From the NCBI RefSeq assembly GCF_014653695.1, contig NZ_BNAR01000008.1, positions 248,001-312,000 on the forward strand: 64,000 bases of DNA, given 5' to 3'. The notes under the pieces are model-generated. The model saw only the letters and a list, made by a program, of their open reading frames with translations. It made no database searches and was not told the DNA's origin. This document shows, one piece after another, positions 34,659-42,927 of the stretch. This stretch comes from Lentzea cavernae. GTDB taxonomy: Bacteria; Actinomycetota; Actinomycetes; Mycobacteriales; Pseudonocardiaceae. Numbering within the stretch: the first letter of the stretch is position 1; each line of letters begins with the position of its first letter. Position numbers and translations under genes: made by a program.

Positions 34659-36172
34659 CCCTTCCAGGGCACCTGGGGGCTTTCGTAGAAGTTGATGCCC
34701 TGCACCCTCCAGCGCGGCGCCTGTGCGCCGAGCCGCGGGGCGAAGCGGTCCCAGTCGTGGACGTCCGCCGGCGCCCAGCCGAGTTCCGCGGCCACGGGGA
34801 GCCGGGGGAACGCCAGGTGCTCGACGTCGGCCGGGGTGGTGACGGTCTCCGTCCACAGTGGAGCTTCGATGCCGAGCACGTCCTCCTCGGTCACGCCGTC
34901 GAGGTACGCGCCGGGGTTCCAGCTGTAGGAGTCCTTCACGTCGACGAGGCCCGCCCACTTCAGGCCGAGTTCGGTGTCCTCGTCGTACTTCATGTCGAGG
35001 TAGACGCGGTTCCCCGGCGACATGATGACCTTGTGCCCGCGCTCGACCGCCGCCGCGACGTTCGCGTCGGTCGTCGTGGTGCCCCAGAACTGCGGGATCG
35101 TCCGGACGTCCTCGCTGGTCTTGATGAACTCGTGCCAGCCCACGGTCGTCTTGCCGTGCTTCTCCACGAGTGGCAGCACGCGGCTCATGAACGTCGCGTA
35201 GTCCGCGTCGGAGGTCGTCAGCGCTTCGTCGCCGCCGATGTGCAGGTACGGGCCGGGCGTGATCGCGGCGATCTCGCGGATCACGTCCTCGACGAACCTG
35301 TAGGTGATGTCCTCGTGGATGGCCAGCGAGCTGAAGCCGACCTCGATGCCGGTGTAGTGCGGGCGCTTCTCGCCGTCGGCGTTCAGTTCGGCGTAGCTCG
35401 CCTGGGCGGCGTTGGTGTGACCCGGCATGTCGAACTCCGGGATGACCGTGATGCCCCTGGCCGCCGCGTGGGCGACGAGGTCCTGGTACTCGTCCTGGGT
35501 GTAGAAGAGCCTGCCGGTGCGGCCGCCCACCTCCGTGCCGCCACCGATCTCGGTCAGCTGGGGCCAGCTCTTGATCTCCAGGCGCCAGCCCTGGTCGTCG
35601 GTCAGGTGCAGGTGGAAGTAGTTGATCTTGAACGCGGCGACCTGGTCGATGTAGCGCTTGACCTGGTCCGGCGTGAAGAAGTGCCGGGAGACGTCGAGCA
35701 TCGCGCCGCGGTGGTGGAACCGGGGGTGGTCGAGGACGGCGACACCGGGGACGGTCCAGGCGACCTGCTGCTCGGTCTTCGCCTCCACCTCGGCGGGCAG
35801 GAGCTGGCGCAAGGTCTGGACGCCGTTGAAGTGGCCGGCCGCGGAGTTGGCGCGGATGACCACCTGGGTCGTCGTGACGTCCAGCTCATAGCCCTCGGCA
35901 CCGGTCTTCTCGTCCGCGCCGCCGGTCAGCACGACGCCGGTCGCGCCGGTCTCGATCGGCAGCGGGTAACCGGTGGACGGGCGAAGGATCTCCGCCAGCA
36001 GCTCCGCGGGTCGGCGGGCGTCCTCGGTGTCCGCCTGGATCGTGGCCGACGGCGTGAGGGTGAACGTGACTCCCGGCTTCGGCCGCACCCGGACCGGTTG
36101 GGGGAGCAGCTCCTGCAGGGTGGTCACGTCAGCTGTCTCGGACACCAGCACTCCTGATCCGGCGATCACCAC
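34655..36172 (-). CDS. GH20 beta-N-acetylhexosaminidase
   Basis: This 505-residue enzyme has an N-terminal GH20b domain and the (beta/alpha)8 GH20 catalytic domain. The catalytic Asp-Glu pair is Asp315-Glu316 in HIGGDEAL, and substrate-contact motifs are HHRGAMLDVSRHFF, NYFHLHLTDDQGWRLEIKSW and IPEFDMPGHT. It should remove terminal GlcNAc/GalNAc from chitin oligomers or glycans. No signal peptide is apparent: the N-terminus is only mildly hydrophobic (VIAGSGVLV), so it may be cytosolic. Its stop overlaps the convergent pseudo-ALDH stop by 4 bp. Confidence 0.92.
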   Translation of the reverse strand: MVIAGSGVLVSETADVTTLQELLPQPVRVRPKPGVTFTLTPSATIQADTEDARRPAELLAEILRPSTGYPLPIETGATGVVLTGGADEKTGAEGYELDVTTTQVVIRANSAAGHFNGVQTLRQLLPAEVEAKTEQQVAWTVPGVAVLDHPRFHHRGAMLDVSRHFFTPDQVKRYIDQVAAFKINYFHLHLTDDQGWRLEIKSWPQLTEIGGGTEVGGRTGRLFYTQDEYQDLVAHAAARGITVIPEFDMPGHTNAAQASYAELNADGEKRPHYTGIEVGFSSLAIHEDITYRFVEDVIREIAAITPGPYLHIGGDEALTTSDADYATFMSRVLPLVEKHGKTTVGWHEFIKTSEDVRTIPQFWGTTTTDANVAAAVERGHKVIMSPGNRVYLDMKYDEDTELGLKWAGLVDVKDSYSWNPGAYLDGVTEEDVLGIEAPLWTETVTTPADVEHLAFPRLPVAAELGWAPADVHDWDRFAPRLGAQAPRWRVQGINFYESPQVPWKG

Positions 36173-36252
36173 CGCTGCTGGTGGCGGCGTTCGATCACCG
36201 TTTCAGGGGCTGGGTTCCGGTGTCAAGGTTCAGACCAATCTCGTGCGGCGCC

Positions 36253-37725
36253 TCAGAGGTGTTCCTTGCTCAACTTGTGCCACAGCGCGGGAAGAGCCGC
36301 CTCGGTCTTGTGCGCCAGCTCCACCTCCGCGCCGTACAGCAGGCCGAACGTGAACCCGTTCTCGTCGCCCCGGCCCAGCTCCAGCAGGACCGGACGGGCC
36401 ACCACCGAGTCCTGGTGATCGCCCAGCAGCGTCTGGACGTCCTTGGCGCGCTTGCGCAGGGCCTTGGCGTGCCTGCCCAGCGCGGGTTCCGCCACCTCGG
36501 CCGAGTAGCGCAGGCGCTTGCCCGCCTTGCGCGCCTCGTGCAACGGCTCGTCGCTGTCGTTCTCGGCGAGCGCCGCCTTGATGCGGACGTCCAGGCGGTG
36601 CCGGGCCTTCTCGACGAGCTTCGGCAGGACGTCCTTCGCCTTGCCCGAGGCCGCGGAGGTGAACGGGGGCGAGGCGAGCAGCGCGTCGATGTCGTTGAGG
36701 AGGGCGAAGTAGCGGTCGCTGTCCAGCGCCGCGACGGAGTCCTCGTGCGCCTTGGCCTCCAGCGGGGCGAAGTAACGGGTCATGCGCGCGGCCACGTCGC
36801 CCAGGGCCAGTTCCGGCGGGAGGGCGTGCAGGCCGTCCTCGAAGCGCGCGCGGAGGACCTCGAGGTCGCGGGAGGTGCCCAGGACCGAGGCCAGCCACTT
36901 CAGCTCGTCGGTGAGCGCGCGGGTCCGCTCGCGGTCGACGATCTTGCCGAACGCCTGGAGGGCCGAGCGCGTGCGGCGGGTCGCCACGCGCATCTGGTGG
37001 ACGGCGTCGTCCTCGTTGCGGCGGACGCGCGGGTCCTGGTTCTGCAGGGCGGCCCGCTGCTCGTAGAGGTAGGCGAGGACCACGTCGCCCGCGGTCGGCT
37101 TCTTGCCCAGCGCGGGGCCGGAGTCCCGTTTCACACCGATCACCTGGGAGAGCTTGGACTTCGATGACGACGGGACGATGCCCGCGTCGCCCAGGTGGCG
37201 TTCCACGGTGTCGAGGAGCTCGCGGTCGCCGCTCTCGCCCAGTTCCACCTCGATCTCGCGCCACGAGGTGGTCGTGGTGGAGGAGCCCAGGGTCTGGGCG
37301 GTGACGACGTCGTCGACGACCTCGGCGAGCATGTCGCCGCTGCCGTTGCTGAGCTGCCAGCGGCGGCGGTTGGTGCGGATCTCCGCCACCGGGGTGAGGG
37401 ACTGGCCGCGGGTGTGGGCCCGGACCAGGGAGGACAGGTCCTTCGGGGGCTTCTTCACCGTGCGGCCCAGGGGAACGTGGAGTTCCTGCCGGGAGTCCCC
37501 GCCCGCCGGGAGCTTGAGGTGCCAGCCCTCGTCCGGTCCGCCCACGCGCCTGCGCAGGGTCACGCCGGCGCGCGCCAGCCGGTAGTCGCCGGTGTCGAAG
37601 TACGTGGCTTCGAGGTCGAACTCCTCCGGCCCGGTGGCCACACCGGTGATCTCTGTGAGGTCCGGCAGACTCGCGTCCGATGGGGCCTCGTACTTGCGTT
37701 CGGTCTCAGTAACGGAGGTCGCCAT
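36253..37725 (-). CDS. CYTH-CHAD domain protein
   Basis: The 490-residue protein has an N-terminal CYTH domain (about 1-200) with the hallmark ExExK in TETERKYEAP and the basic/acidic tunnel strands (ATYFDTGDYRLARAGVTLRRR, WHLKLP, AEIRTNRRRW, EIEVELGE). A C-terminal CHAD domain (about 215-490) carries conserved histidines and Arg clusters (DAVHQMRVATRRTRSALQAF; LHEARKAGKRLRYSAEV). CYTH domains hydrolyse inorganic triphosphate or related phosphates and CHAD domains bind polyphosphate, so a polyphosphate-linked role is likely. The gene stands alone. Confidence 0.93.
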   Translation of the reverse strand: MATSVTETERKYEAPSDASLPDLTEITGVATGPEEFDLEATYFDTGDYRLARAGVTLRRRVGGPDEGWHLKLPAGGDSRQELHVPLGRTVKKPPKDLSSLVRAHTRGQSLTPVAEIRTNRRRWQLSNGSGDMLAEVVDDVVTAQTLGSSTTTTSWREIEVELGESGDRELLDTVERHLGDAGIVPSSSKSKLSQVIGVKRDSGPALGKKPTAGDVVLAYLYEQRAALQNQDPRVRRNEDDAVHQMRVATRRTRSALQAFGKIVDRERTRALTDELKWLASVLGTSRDLEVLRARFEDGLHALPPELALGDVAARMTRYFAPLEAKAHEDSVAALDSDRYFALLNDIDALLASPPFTSAASGKAKDVLPKLVEKARHRLDVRIKAALAENDSDEPLHEARKAGKRLRYSAEVAEPALGRHAKALRKRAKDVQTLLGDHQDSVVARPVLLELGRGDENGFTFGLLYGAEVELAHKTEAALPALWHKLSKEHL

Positions 37726-37816
37726 TTTCTATTAATACCTCGTTTTGTCCGGGTTCACCCAGGGTGGTGACTGTGCGTGAGAGTGAGCTCCACGGGCGGG
37801 CGGAACCACGCCTCTA

Positions 37817-38686
37817 ATGCGTGTAATGGCCGGGTACCCGCTTTTCGCGGTCCTCAAGGTCCGGTTCGCTGGCCGGGTGCCCACGGAGAAGGAACGGCTC
37901 GACGTCGTCGAGCCGCAGATCGCCACCTTGATCAGCCACGTCGGTCAGCTCACGGCCGAACTCGAGCGCGTCTCCGCCCGGCTGGTGGTGCTGGAGCGCC
38001 GGTTGTCCGGTGCCGGCGACGGACCGCTGGCCGACCTGGACGCCGTCGCCGGCGACATCGCGCCGCTGGTCGAGGCGCTGCGCAGGGCGTGGGACGCCGA
38101 GCAGGAGATCCTCGCCGACCCGGCACGCGTCGCGCTGCGGCAGGAGGTGCTCGAGTTCGACGGGCTCAAGGCCCGCCGCGACGACGCCCGGTCCAAGTTG
38201 GACGGTGGGCGGGTGCCGCGGTTCGAGCGGGACGCGCTGTCGCACGAGGTGCGCCAGATGGAGTGGCTGATCAACGCGAACGAGGCGAGCGCGCAGCGGG
38301 CCGCCGAGCGGCTGGAGGCCGACGAGGACGCCGCGGGCGAGGAGTGGCGCACCGAGGCCGTGCTCGCGGGCGCCAAGGCCCGTGACGAGATCGGGGACGC
38401 GGCCGCGCGGCGCATCTCCGACGCGCTCGGGCAGTACGCGCGCATGCCCGTGTGGTTCCGCGTCGGGCTGGGCGAGATCCCCACGCCGGACCCGTCGTTC
38501 TGGCTCGAGTCGGCGATCGCCGTGCTCGCCTACCGGCTGGAGTACGGCGTGACGGACGCGGTCTCGCCGCTCGGCACGCCGCCGTCCGCCGCGTCGGGCA
38601 GCCAGAACTGGGTGCGCCGCGCGAACGTCCACGCCGACATCACCGACCGCCTCACGACGCTGGCCGCGACCTTCCACCTGCAGTAG
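37817..38686 (+). CDS. Coiled-coil protein of unknown function
   Basis: The protein of 286-289 residues is largely helical with strong coiled-coil character at about 30-70 and 100-190 (for example LISHVGQLTAELERVSARLV and charged Ala/Arg/Glu repeats). A more globular C-terminal part has conserved-looking aromatic residues (VWFRVGLGEIPTPDPSFWLE, LEYGVTDAVSPLG). There is no signal peptide, TM segment or known motif. ATG 37817 or ATG 37826 could be the start. It lies alone, with the ArsR operator starting 5 bp after its stop. Confidence 0.7.
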   Translation: MRVMAGYPLFAVLKVRFAGRVPTEKERLDVVEPQIATLISHVGQLTAELERVSARLVVLERRLSGAGDGPLADLDAVAGDIAPLVEALRRAWDAEQEILADPARVALRQEVLEFDGLKARRDDARSKLDGGRVPRFERDALSHEVRQMEWLINANEASAQRAAERLEADEDAAGEEWRTEAVLAGAKARDEIGDAAARRISDALGQYARMPVWFRVGLGEIPTPDPSFWLESAIAVLAYRLEYGVTDAVSPLGTPPSAASGSQNWVRRANVHADITDRLTTLAATFHLQ

Positions 38687-38690
38687 CCTG

Positions 38691-38714
38691 TTCTGCAACC
38701 GACGGGTTGCAGAA
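38691..38714. promoter_or_regulatory. ArsR operator (perfect inverted repeat)
   Basis: TTCTGCAACC-GACG-GGTTGCAGAA has perfect 10-bp arms with a 4-bp spacer, 11 bp before the ArsR start. Position and symmetry indicate an autoregulatory site. Confidence 0.75.
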
Positions 38715-38725
38715 AGGGTGTGCGG

Positions 38726-39037
38726 GTGAGTCAGGTCGACGACGTGCTGGCCGCGCTCGCGGATCCCATGCGCCGGCGGGTGCTCGACCTCGTGGCGGCC
38801 AAGGGCCCTGTCTCGGCGTCGACGCTCGCCGGGGAGCTGCCGGTGAGCCGGCAGGCGATCGTGAAGCACCTGGCCGTGCTGGAGAGGGCCGGGCTGGTGG
38901 CCTCCGAACGCGCCGGCCGGGAGAACAACTTCTCCGTCCGGTCCAGCGCGCTCGACGCCACCGCCACGTGGATGTCCTCGCTCGCCTCCCAGTGGGACCG
39001 GAGGCTCGCCGCGATCAAGAAGATCGCTGAGGCATGA
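38726..39037 (+). CDS. ArsR-family transcriptional regulator
   Basis: This 103-residue winged-helix protein has LAALADPMRRRVLDLVA, the recognition region LAGELPVSRQAIVKHLAVLE and the wing LVASERAGRENNFSV. There are no metal-binding cysteines, so it belongs to the non-metal ArsR subgroup usually paired with an SRPBCC/AHSA1 gene immediately downstream. That partner is absent: the next gene is a convergent amidohydrolase overlapping its end by 23 bp. GTG 38726 has AAAGGG at 7-nt spacing and is preferred to GTG 38720. Confidence 0.87.
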   Translation: MSQVDDVLAALADPMRRRVLDLVAAKGPVSASTLAGELPVSRQAIVKHLAVLERAGLVASERAGRENNFSVRSSALDATATWMSSLASQWDRRLAAIKKIAEA

Positions 39038-40550
39038 GCGTGCCGCCGACCATCGTGGCCAGCACCGGGATCTCCGCGATCGCGTCGCTCGTGCGCGGGT
39101 CGTCGCCGAGCACGACGAGGTCCGCGAGCTTGCCCGGCGTGAGGCTGCCCAGCACGTCCTCCTTGCGGCACGCGTAGGCGCTGCCGAGCGTGTACGCGCG
39201 GATCGCCTCCTCGACGGTGACCGCCTCGCCCGGACCCACCTCCCGGCCGCCGGTCGACCGCCGCCGCACCATGAACTCGATGGCGCGCAACGGGGCCCCG
39301 TCCGCGACCGGCCGGTCCGAGCTGCCCGCGACGGTGATCCCGTGGTCGAGGAACGAGCGCCCGCGGTACATCCACGGCGCCCGTCCGGGGCCCATGATCT
39401 CGCTGTAGTCGTCGCCGTAGGCGTGCAAGAACGTCGGCTGGACGACGGGGACCACGCCCAGCTCGGCGATCCTGCCGAGCTGGTCGGGACGGACCAGACC
39501 GCAGTGCTCGATGCGGTGCCGCGTGTCGGCGCGCGGGCGTTGCCGCTGTGCCTCGGCCACCGCGTCGAGGGTGAAGTCGATCGCGCGGTCGCCGATCGCG
39601 TGGATCGCGAGCTGCCACCCGGCGTGGTGGCCGTCGACGATCGCCGCCCGCATGAACTCCTCGGACTCGGCGAGCTGACCCGAGTTGTCCGTTCCCGCGT
39701 ACGGCTCGGTCAACGCGGCCGTGCGCGCGATCATGCCGCCGTCGGTCCACAACTTCATGGCGCCCAACGACAGCATGTCGTCGCCGAAACCCGTGTGCAG
39801 GCCCAGGTCGATCGCGCGCGGGATCCCGTCCGCCGGATCGGCGGCGACGTCGTGCAGGACGTGCGCGGACACCATGAGCTGCACGCGGATCGGCAGCCGG
39901 GCGCGTTGGTACGCGGCCGCTTCGAGAGGACTGCTGGCGATCAGCCCCGCGCCGATGCCCGCCTCGGCGCACATCGTGACGCCCTCGGAGAGCACCTGCC
40001 GCGCGCTCGCCTGGAGTTCGGCGGTGATCTCGTCGAGCGAGTACGGCAATCGCAACGTGCGCGCGGCCAACTGCTCGTTCTCGGTCAGCCAGCCGTCGCT
40101 CGTGATCTCGGGAAGTTGCCGCAGCACCACGGAGTTCACGACGCACGCGTGCCCGGACAGGTCGGCCACGTACACCGGCCTGCCGCCGCTGACCCGGTCG
40201 AGGTCGGTGGCGGTGAGCGGGCGGTCCATGATCCGCCGGTCGTAGCCGGACGCCTCGATCCAGCCGGTGCCCGGCGCGTCCGCGAGCCGGTCGAGGACCA
40301 GGGCGACCGACGCCAGGCCGGTGATGTCGATCGTGCGGCGGCCGTTCCACGCGAGGTGCGTGTGGGCGTCGATGAAGCCGGGCAGCACCACGGCACCGCC
40401 CAGGTCGACGGTCTCGGCGGCGGGCAGGCCGGCCACCTGCTCGTCCAGCCCGGCGATCCGGCCCTGCCAGATGCCGATCGTGTGCGCGGCGGGGCGTGCC
40501 GGGTCCATCGTGATCGCCCGGCAGCCCGTCAGCTTCAGATCGAGTTCCAC
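39015..40550 (-). CDS. Metal-dependent amidohydrolase (YtcJ-like)
   Basis: This 511-residue protein is of the amidohydrolase superfamily, subgroup with YtcJ and LAF3-type members. The metal ligands are visible: FIDAHTHLAW (HxH), IHAIGDRAIDFT, RIEHCGLVRPDQ (His), and SSDRPVADGAP (Asp). The C-terminal strand LGSLTPGKLADLVVLGDDP is diagnostic of the family. Substrate is unknown; relatives act on N-substituted amides. It follows the siderophore hydroxylase gene by 10 bp on the same strand, so co-transcription with the iron-regulated gene is possible, but its role there is not obvious. Confidence 0.88.
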   Translation of the reverse strand: MELDLKLTGCRAITMDPARPAAHTIGIWQGRIAGLDEQVAGLPAAETVDLGGAVVLPGFIDAHTHLAWNGRRTIDITGLASVALVLDRLADAPGTGWIEASGYDRRIMDRPLTATDLDRVSGGRPVYVADLSGHACVVNSVVLRQLPEITSDGWLTENEQLAARTLRLPYSLDEITAELQASARQVLSEGVTMCAEAGIGAGLIASSPLEAAAYQRARLPIRVQLMVSAHVLHDVAADPADGIPRAIDLGLHTGFGDDMLSLGAMKLWTDGGMIARTAALTEPYAGTDNSGQLAESEEFMRAAIVDGHHAGWQLAIHAIGDRAIDFTLDAVAEAQRQRPRADTRHRIEHCGLVRPDQLGRIAELGVVPVVQPTFLHAYGDDYSEIMGPGRAPWMYRGRSFLDHGITVAGSSDRPVADGAPLRAIEFMVRRRSTGGREVGPGEAVTVEEAIRAYTLGSAYACRKEDVLGSLTPGKLADLVVLGDDPRTSDAIAEIPVLATMVGGTLMPQRSS

Positions 40551-40560
40551 CCCGTGAGTT

Positions 40561-41811
40561 CTACGCCGTCGCGAGGACCGGCACAGGAGTGTTGGTCAGC
40601 ACGGACGTCAGGATCTCGCCCGACCGCACCGCGACGTTGGACAGCAGCGACGACGTGATGCCGTGCGAGTGCTCGGTGCCGCCCTGCAGGTAGATGCCGC
40701 CGCGCAACGACGTCTGCAGGCGGTAGTCGCGGCCCACGACGAGACGGCCCCTCTCGTCCCGTTCGCAGCTCGCCTCCAGTGAACCGAGCACCGGTGCGGC
40801 CTCGTCGTAGCCGGTGGCGAGCAGCACGAGGTCGGTGTCGACGAACTCCTGCTCGCCGGTGACGAGCGACTGGATCACCGCACGCGCGCCGTCGGCCGAC
40901 TCCTCGACCGCGACGAGCCGGGTCATCTTCATCATCTTCAGGCGCTCGGTGCCCAGCACCTTCTCCTGGTACTCGGTGCGGTAGAGCTGCGCGATGAGGT
41001 CGACGTCGACCACGGAGTAGTTGGTGTTGCGGTGGTAGTCCATCAACCGCTGCTTCACGGCGACCGGGGCGTCGTAGTAGTGGTCGACGGCCTCGGGGTC
41101 GAAGATCCGGTTCGCGAACGAGCTGTCGTCCGCGGGGGAGTAGCCGTAGCGGGAGAACACCGAGCACACCTCGGCGCCGGGGAACTCGCGGTGCAGGTAC
41201 GCCACGGCCTCCGCGGCGCTCTGCCCGGCGCCCACGACGACGCAGCGCTTCGGATCCTTCAAACCGCCCACTCGGTGCAGGAACTCGCTGTTGTGCCATA
41301 CGCGGTCCGACAGCTCGATGCCGTCCGGCGCGGTCGGCCGCAGTCCGGTGGCGAAGACGAGGTTGCGGGCGTGGTACACGTCACCCGTGGCCGTCGTCAC
41401 CTCGAACAGGTCGTCGTGGATCGCTTCCACGCCAACGGCTTCCGTGCCGTAGGAGACCAGGTCGTCGACCTGCGCGGCGGCCCACTCGAAGTAGTCGTGG
41501 AACTCGACGCGCAGCGGGAACAGGTTCTTGTGGTTGACGAAGTCGATCAGCCGGTCGCGGTCCCGCAGGTAGCAGAGGAACGAGAACCGGCTGGCCGGGT
41601 TCCGCATGGTGACCAGGTCCTTGAGGAACGACACCTGCATGGTGGCGTCGGGCAGGAGCATGCCCCGATGCCAGCCGAACGCCTGCTGGCGTTCCAGGAA
41701 CACCGCGGTGACGGGGGTTTCGGCCTGCTCGTTGTGCTCGGTCAGAGCGATGGCGAGCGCCAGGTTCGAGGGACCGAACCCGATACCGACGATGTCGTAG
41801 ATCGGATGCAT
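40561..41811 (-). CDS. L-ornithine N5-monooxygenase (hydroxamate siderophore biosynthesis)
   Basis: This 416-residue class B flavin monooxygenase has the FAD motif GIGFGPSNLALAIAL, WHRGMLLPDATMQVSFLKDL, the NADPH motif CVVVGAGQSAAEAVAYLHRE and the C-terminal ATGYDEAAPVL. It hydroxylates the side-chain amine of ornithine (or lysine) as the first step toward hydroxamate chelators. Pairing with a formyltransferase-like gene favours ornithine, as in coelichelin-type pathways. It is transcribed divergently from that gene with two iron boxes between them, so expression should rise under iron limitation. Confidence 0.93.
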   Translation of the reverse strand: MHPIYDIVGIGFGPSNLALAIALTEHNEQAETPVTAVFLERQQAFGWHRGMLLPDATMQVSFLKDLVTMRNPASRFSFLCYLRDRDRLIDFVNHKNLFPLRVEFHDYFEWAAAQVDDLVSYGTEAVGVEAIHDDLFEVTTATGDVYHARNLVFATGLRPTAPDGIELSDRVWHNSEFLHRVGGLKDPKRCVVVGAGQSAAEAVAYLHREFPGAEVCSVFSRYGYSPADDSSFANRIFDPEAVDHYYDAPVAVKQRLMDYHRNTNYSVVDVDLIAQLYRTEYQEKVLGTERLKMMKMTRLVAVEESADGARAVIQSLVTGEQEFVDTDLVLLATGYDEAAPVLGSLEASCERDERGRLVVGRDYRLQTSLRGGIYLQGGTEHSHGITSSLLSNVAVRSGEILTSVLTNTPVPVLATA

Positions 41812-41822
41812 GAGACCCGAAC

Positions 41823-41840
41823 TTAGGGCAGCCTAAGCTA
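41823..41840. promoter_or_regulatory. Iron box 1 (IdeR/DmdR-type operator)
   Basis: TTAGGGCAGCCTAAGCTA closely matches the TTAGGTTAGSCTAACCTAA consensus. It lies 12 bp upstream of the ornithine monooxygenase start. Confidence 0.85.
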
Positions 41841-41857
41841 CCTTGGCAAGCCGTCAG

Positions 41858-41875
41858 TTAGGTTAGCCTGACCGT
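41858..41875. promoter_or_regulatory. Iron box 2 (IdeR/DmdR-type operator)
   Basis: TTAGGTTAGCCTGACCGT matches the iron-box consensus almost perfectly in its first 13 bases. It lies 30 bp upstream of the formyltransferase start at 41905. Confidence 0.88.
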
Positions 41876-41904
41876 ATCGCACCGGAATGAAGGAGGACAC
41901 CCCC

Positions 41905-42855
41905 ATGAGGGTCGTCATGTTCGGGTTCCAGACCTGGGGTCATCGCACCCTGCAGGCACTTTTGGCGTCCGAGCACGAGGTCGTCCTGGTGGTCACCCAC
42001 CCCAAGGGTGAGGGTGCGTACGAGAAGGTCTGGAGCGATTCGGTCGAGGACCTGGCCCGCGAGAACGGCGTCGACGTCCTCGTCCGCGAACGCCCGGAGG
42101 ACCAGGAGCTGCTCGACGCGCTCAAGGCCGCCGAGCCCGACGTGATCGTCGCCTGCAACTGGCGGACGTGGATCCCACCGCAGGTCTTCGCGCTGCCCAA
42201 GAACGGCACGTTGAACGTGCACGACTCGTTGCTGCCGAAGTACGCGGGCTTCTCGCCGTTGATCTGGGCGCTTCTCAACGACGAGAAGGAAGTCGGCGTG
42301 ACGGCGCACATGATGGACGACACCCTCGACGCCGGCGACATCGTGCTGCAGCGCTCGGTCCCCGTCGGCCCGCGCGACACGACCGCGGTTCTGTTCGAGA
42401 AGACGCTGGAGCTCTTCGGCCCGATCACGGTCGACGGCCTCGCCGAGATCGCGTCCGGCCGCACGGACTTCCGGAAGCAGGACCGTTCGCAGGCCTCGTT
42501 CTTCCACAAGCGCGCCGAGGAGGACCTGCGCATCGACTTCACCTGGACCGCCGAGGAGCTGGACCGCCTGGTGCGCGCGCAGTGCGCGCCGTACCCGAGC
42601 GCGTTCTGCTTCCACCGCGGCCAGCGCTTGGAGATCATCGAGGCGGACGTCTCCGCCGAGGTCTACGGCGGCACCCCCGGCCGGATCTTCTACCGCGAGG
42701 GCGACGGCGTCACGGTCGTCGCCGGCACCGAGGCGCGGCGCGGGAAGAGCAAGGCGTTGCTGGTCAAGAAGGTTCGCACCGCCGATGGCACCGAGCTCGA
42801 GGCCCACGAGTACTTCAAGCACATGGGCGGCTACCTGACCTCGCGTCCCCAGTAG
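41905..42855 (+). CDS. N5-hydroxyornithine formyltransferase (methionyl-tRNA formyltransferase-like)
   Basis: The 316-residue protein has the formyltransferase fold: N-terminal Rossmann-like domain with VVMFGFQTWGHRTLQALL, the N10-formyl-THF catalytic motif LNVHDSLLPKYAGFSPLIWA (Asn-His-Asp region), and a C-terminal Fmt_C domain. Position beside an ornithine monooxygenase and behind an iron box identifies it as the enzyme making N5-formyl-N5-hydroxyornithine, not the housekeeping Fmt. The SD AAGGAGG at 41890-41896 points to ATG 41905, not the upstream ATG 41887 that overlaps it. A strong terminator follows. The NRPS that would use this unit is not in the window. Confidence 0.9.
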   Translation: MRVVMFGFQTWGHRTLQALLASEHEVVLVVTHPKGEGAYEKVWSDSVEDLARENGVDVLVRERPEDQELLDALKAAEPDVIVACNWRTWIPPQVFALPKNGTLNVHDSLLPKYAGFSPLIWALLNDEKEVGVTAHMMDDTLDAGDIVLQRSVPVGPRDTTAVLFEKTLELFGPITVDGLAEIASGRTDFRKQDRSQASFFHKRAEEDLRIDFTWTAEELDRLVRAQCAPYPSAFCFHRGQRLEIIEADVSAEVYGGTPGRIFYREGDGVTVVAGTEARRGKSKALLVKKVRTADGTELEAHEYFKHMGGYLTSRPQ

Positions 42856-42873
42856 CGAACACCGGTTCGACAC

Positions 42874-42909
42874 GCTGATCACGGACCGGGTGACCGGTCC
42901 GTGATCAGC
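42874..42909 (+). terminator. Perfect 16-bp-stem hairpin after formyltransferase
   Basis: GCTGATCACGGACCGG-GTGA-CCGGTCCGTGATCAGC is a perfect 16-bp stem with a 4-nt loop, beginning 19 bp after the stop. There is no U-tract, as is common for actinobacterial terminators. It ends 18 bp before the next start. Confidence 0.75.
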
Positions 42910-42927
42910 ATGGTCGATCATTGGCGC

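Noticed and set aside
33536..36157. Very long open frame (over 870 codons) on the + strand across the ALDH homologue and GH20 genes
   Set aside because: It is Arg/Pro/Gly-rich low-complexity sequence typical of the wrong frame in GC-rich DNA, and both real genes beneath it have clear families.
40550..40561. Amidohydrolase as a siderophore gene
   Set aside because: It is only 10 bp from the ornithine monooxygenase and could be co-transcribed, but YtcJ-type enzymes have no known role in hydroxamate assembly, so no functional link is claimed.
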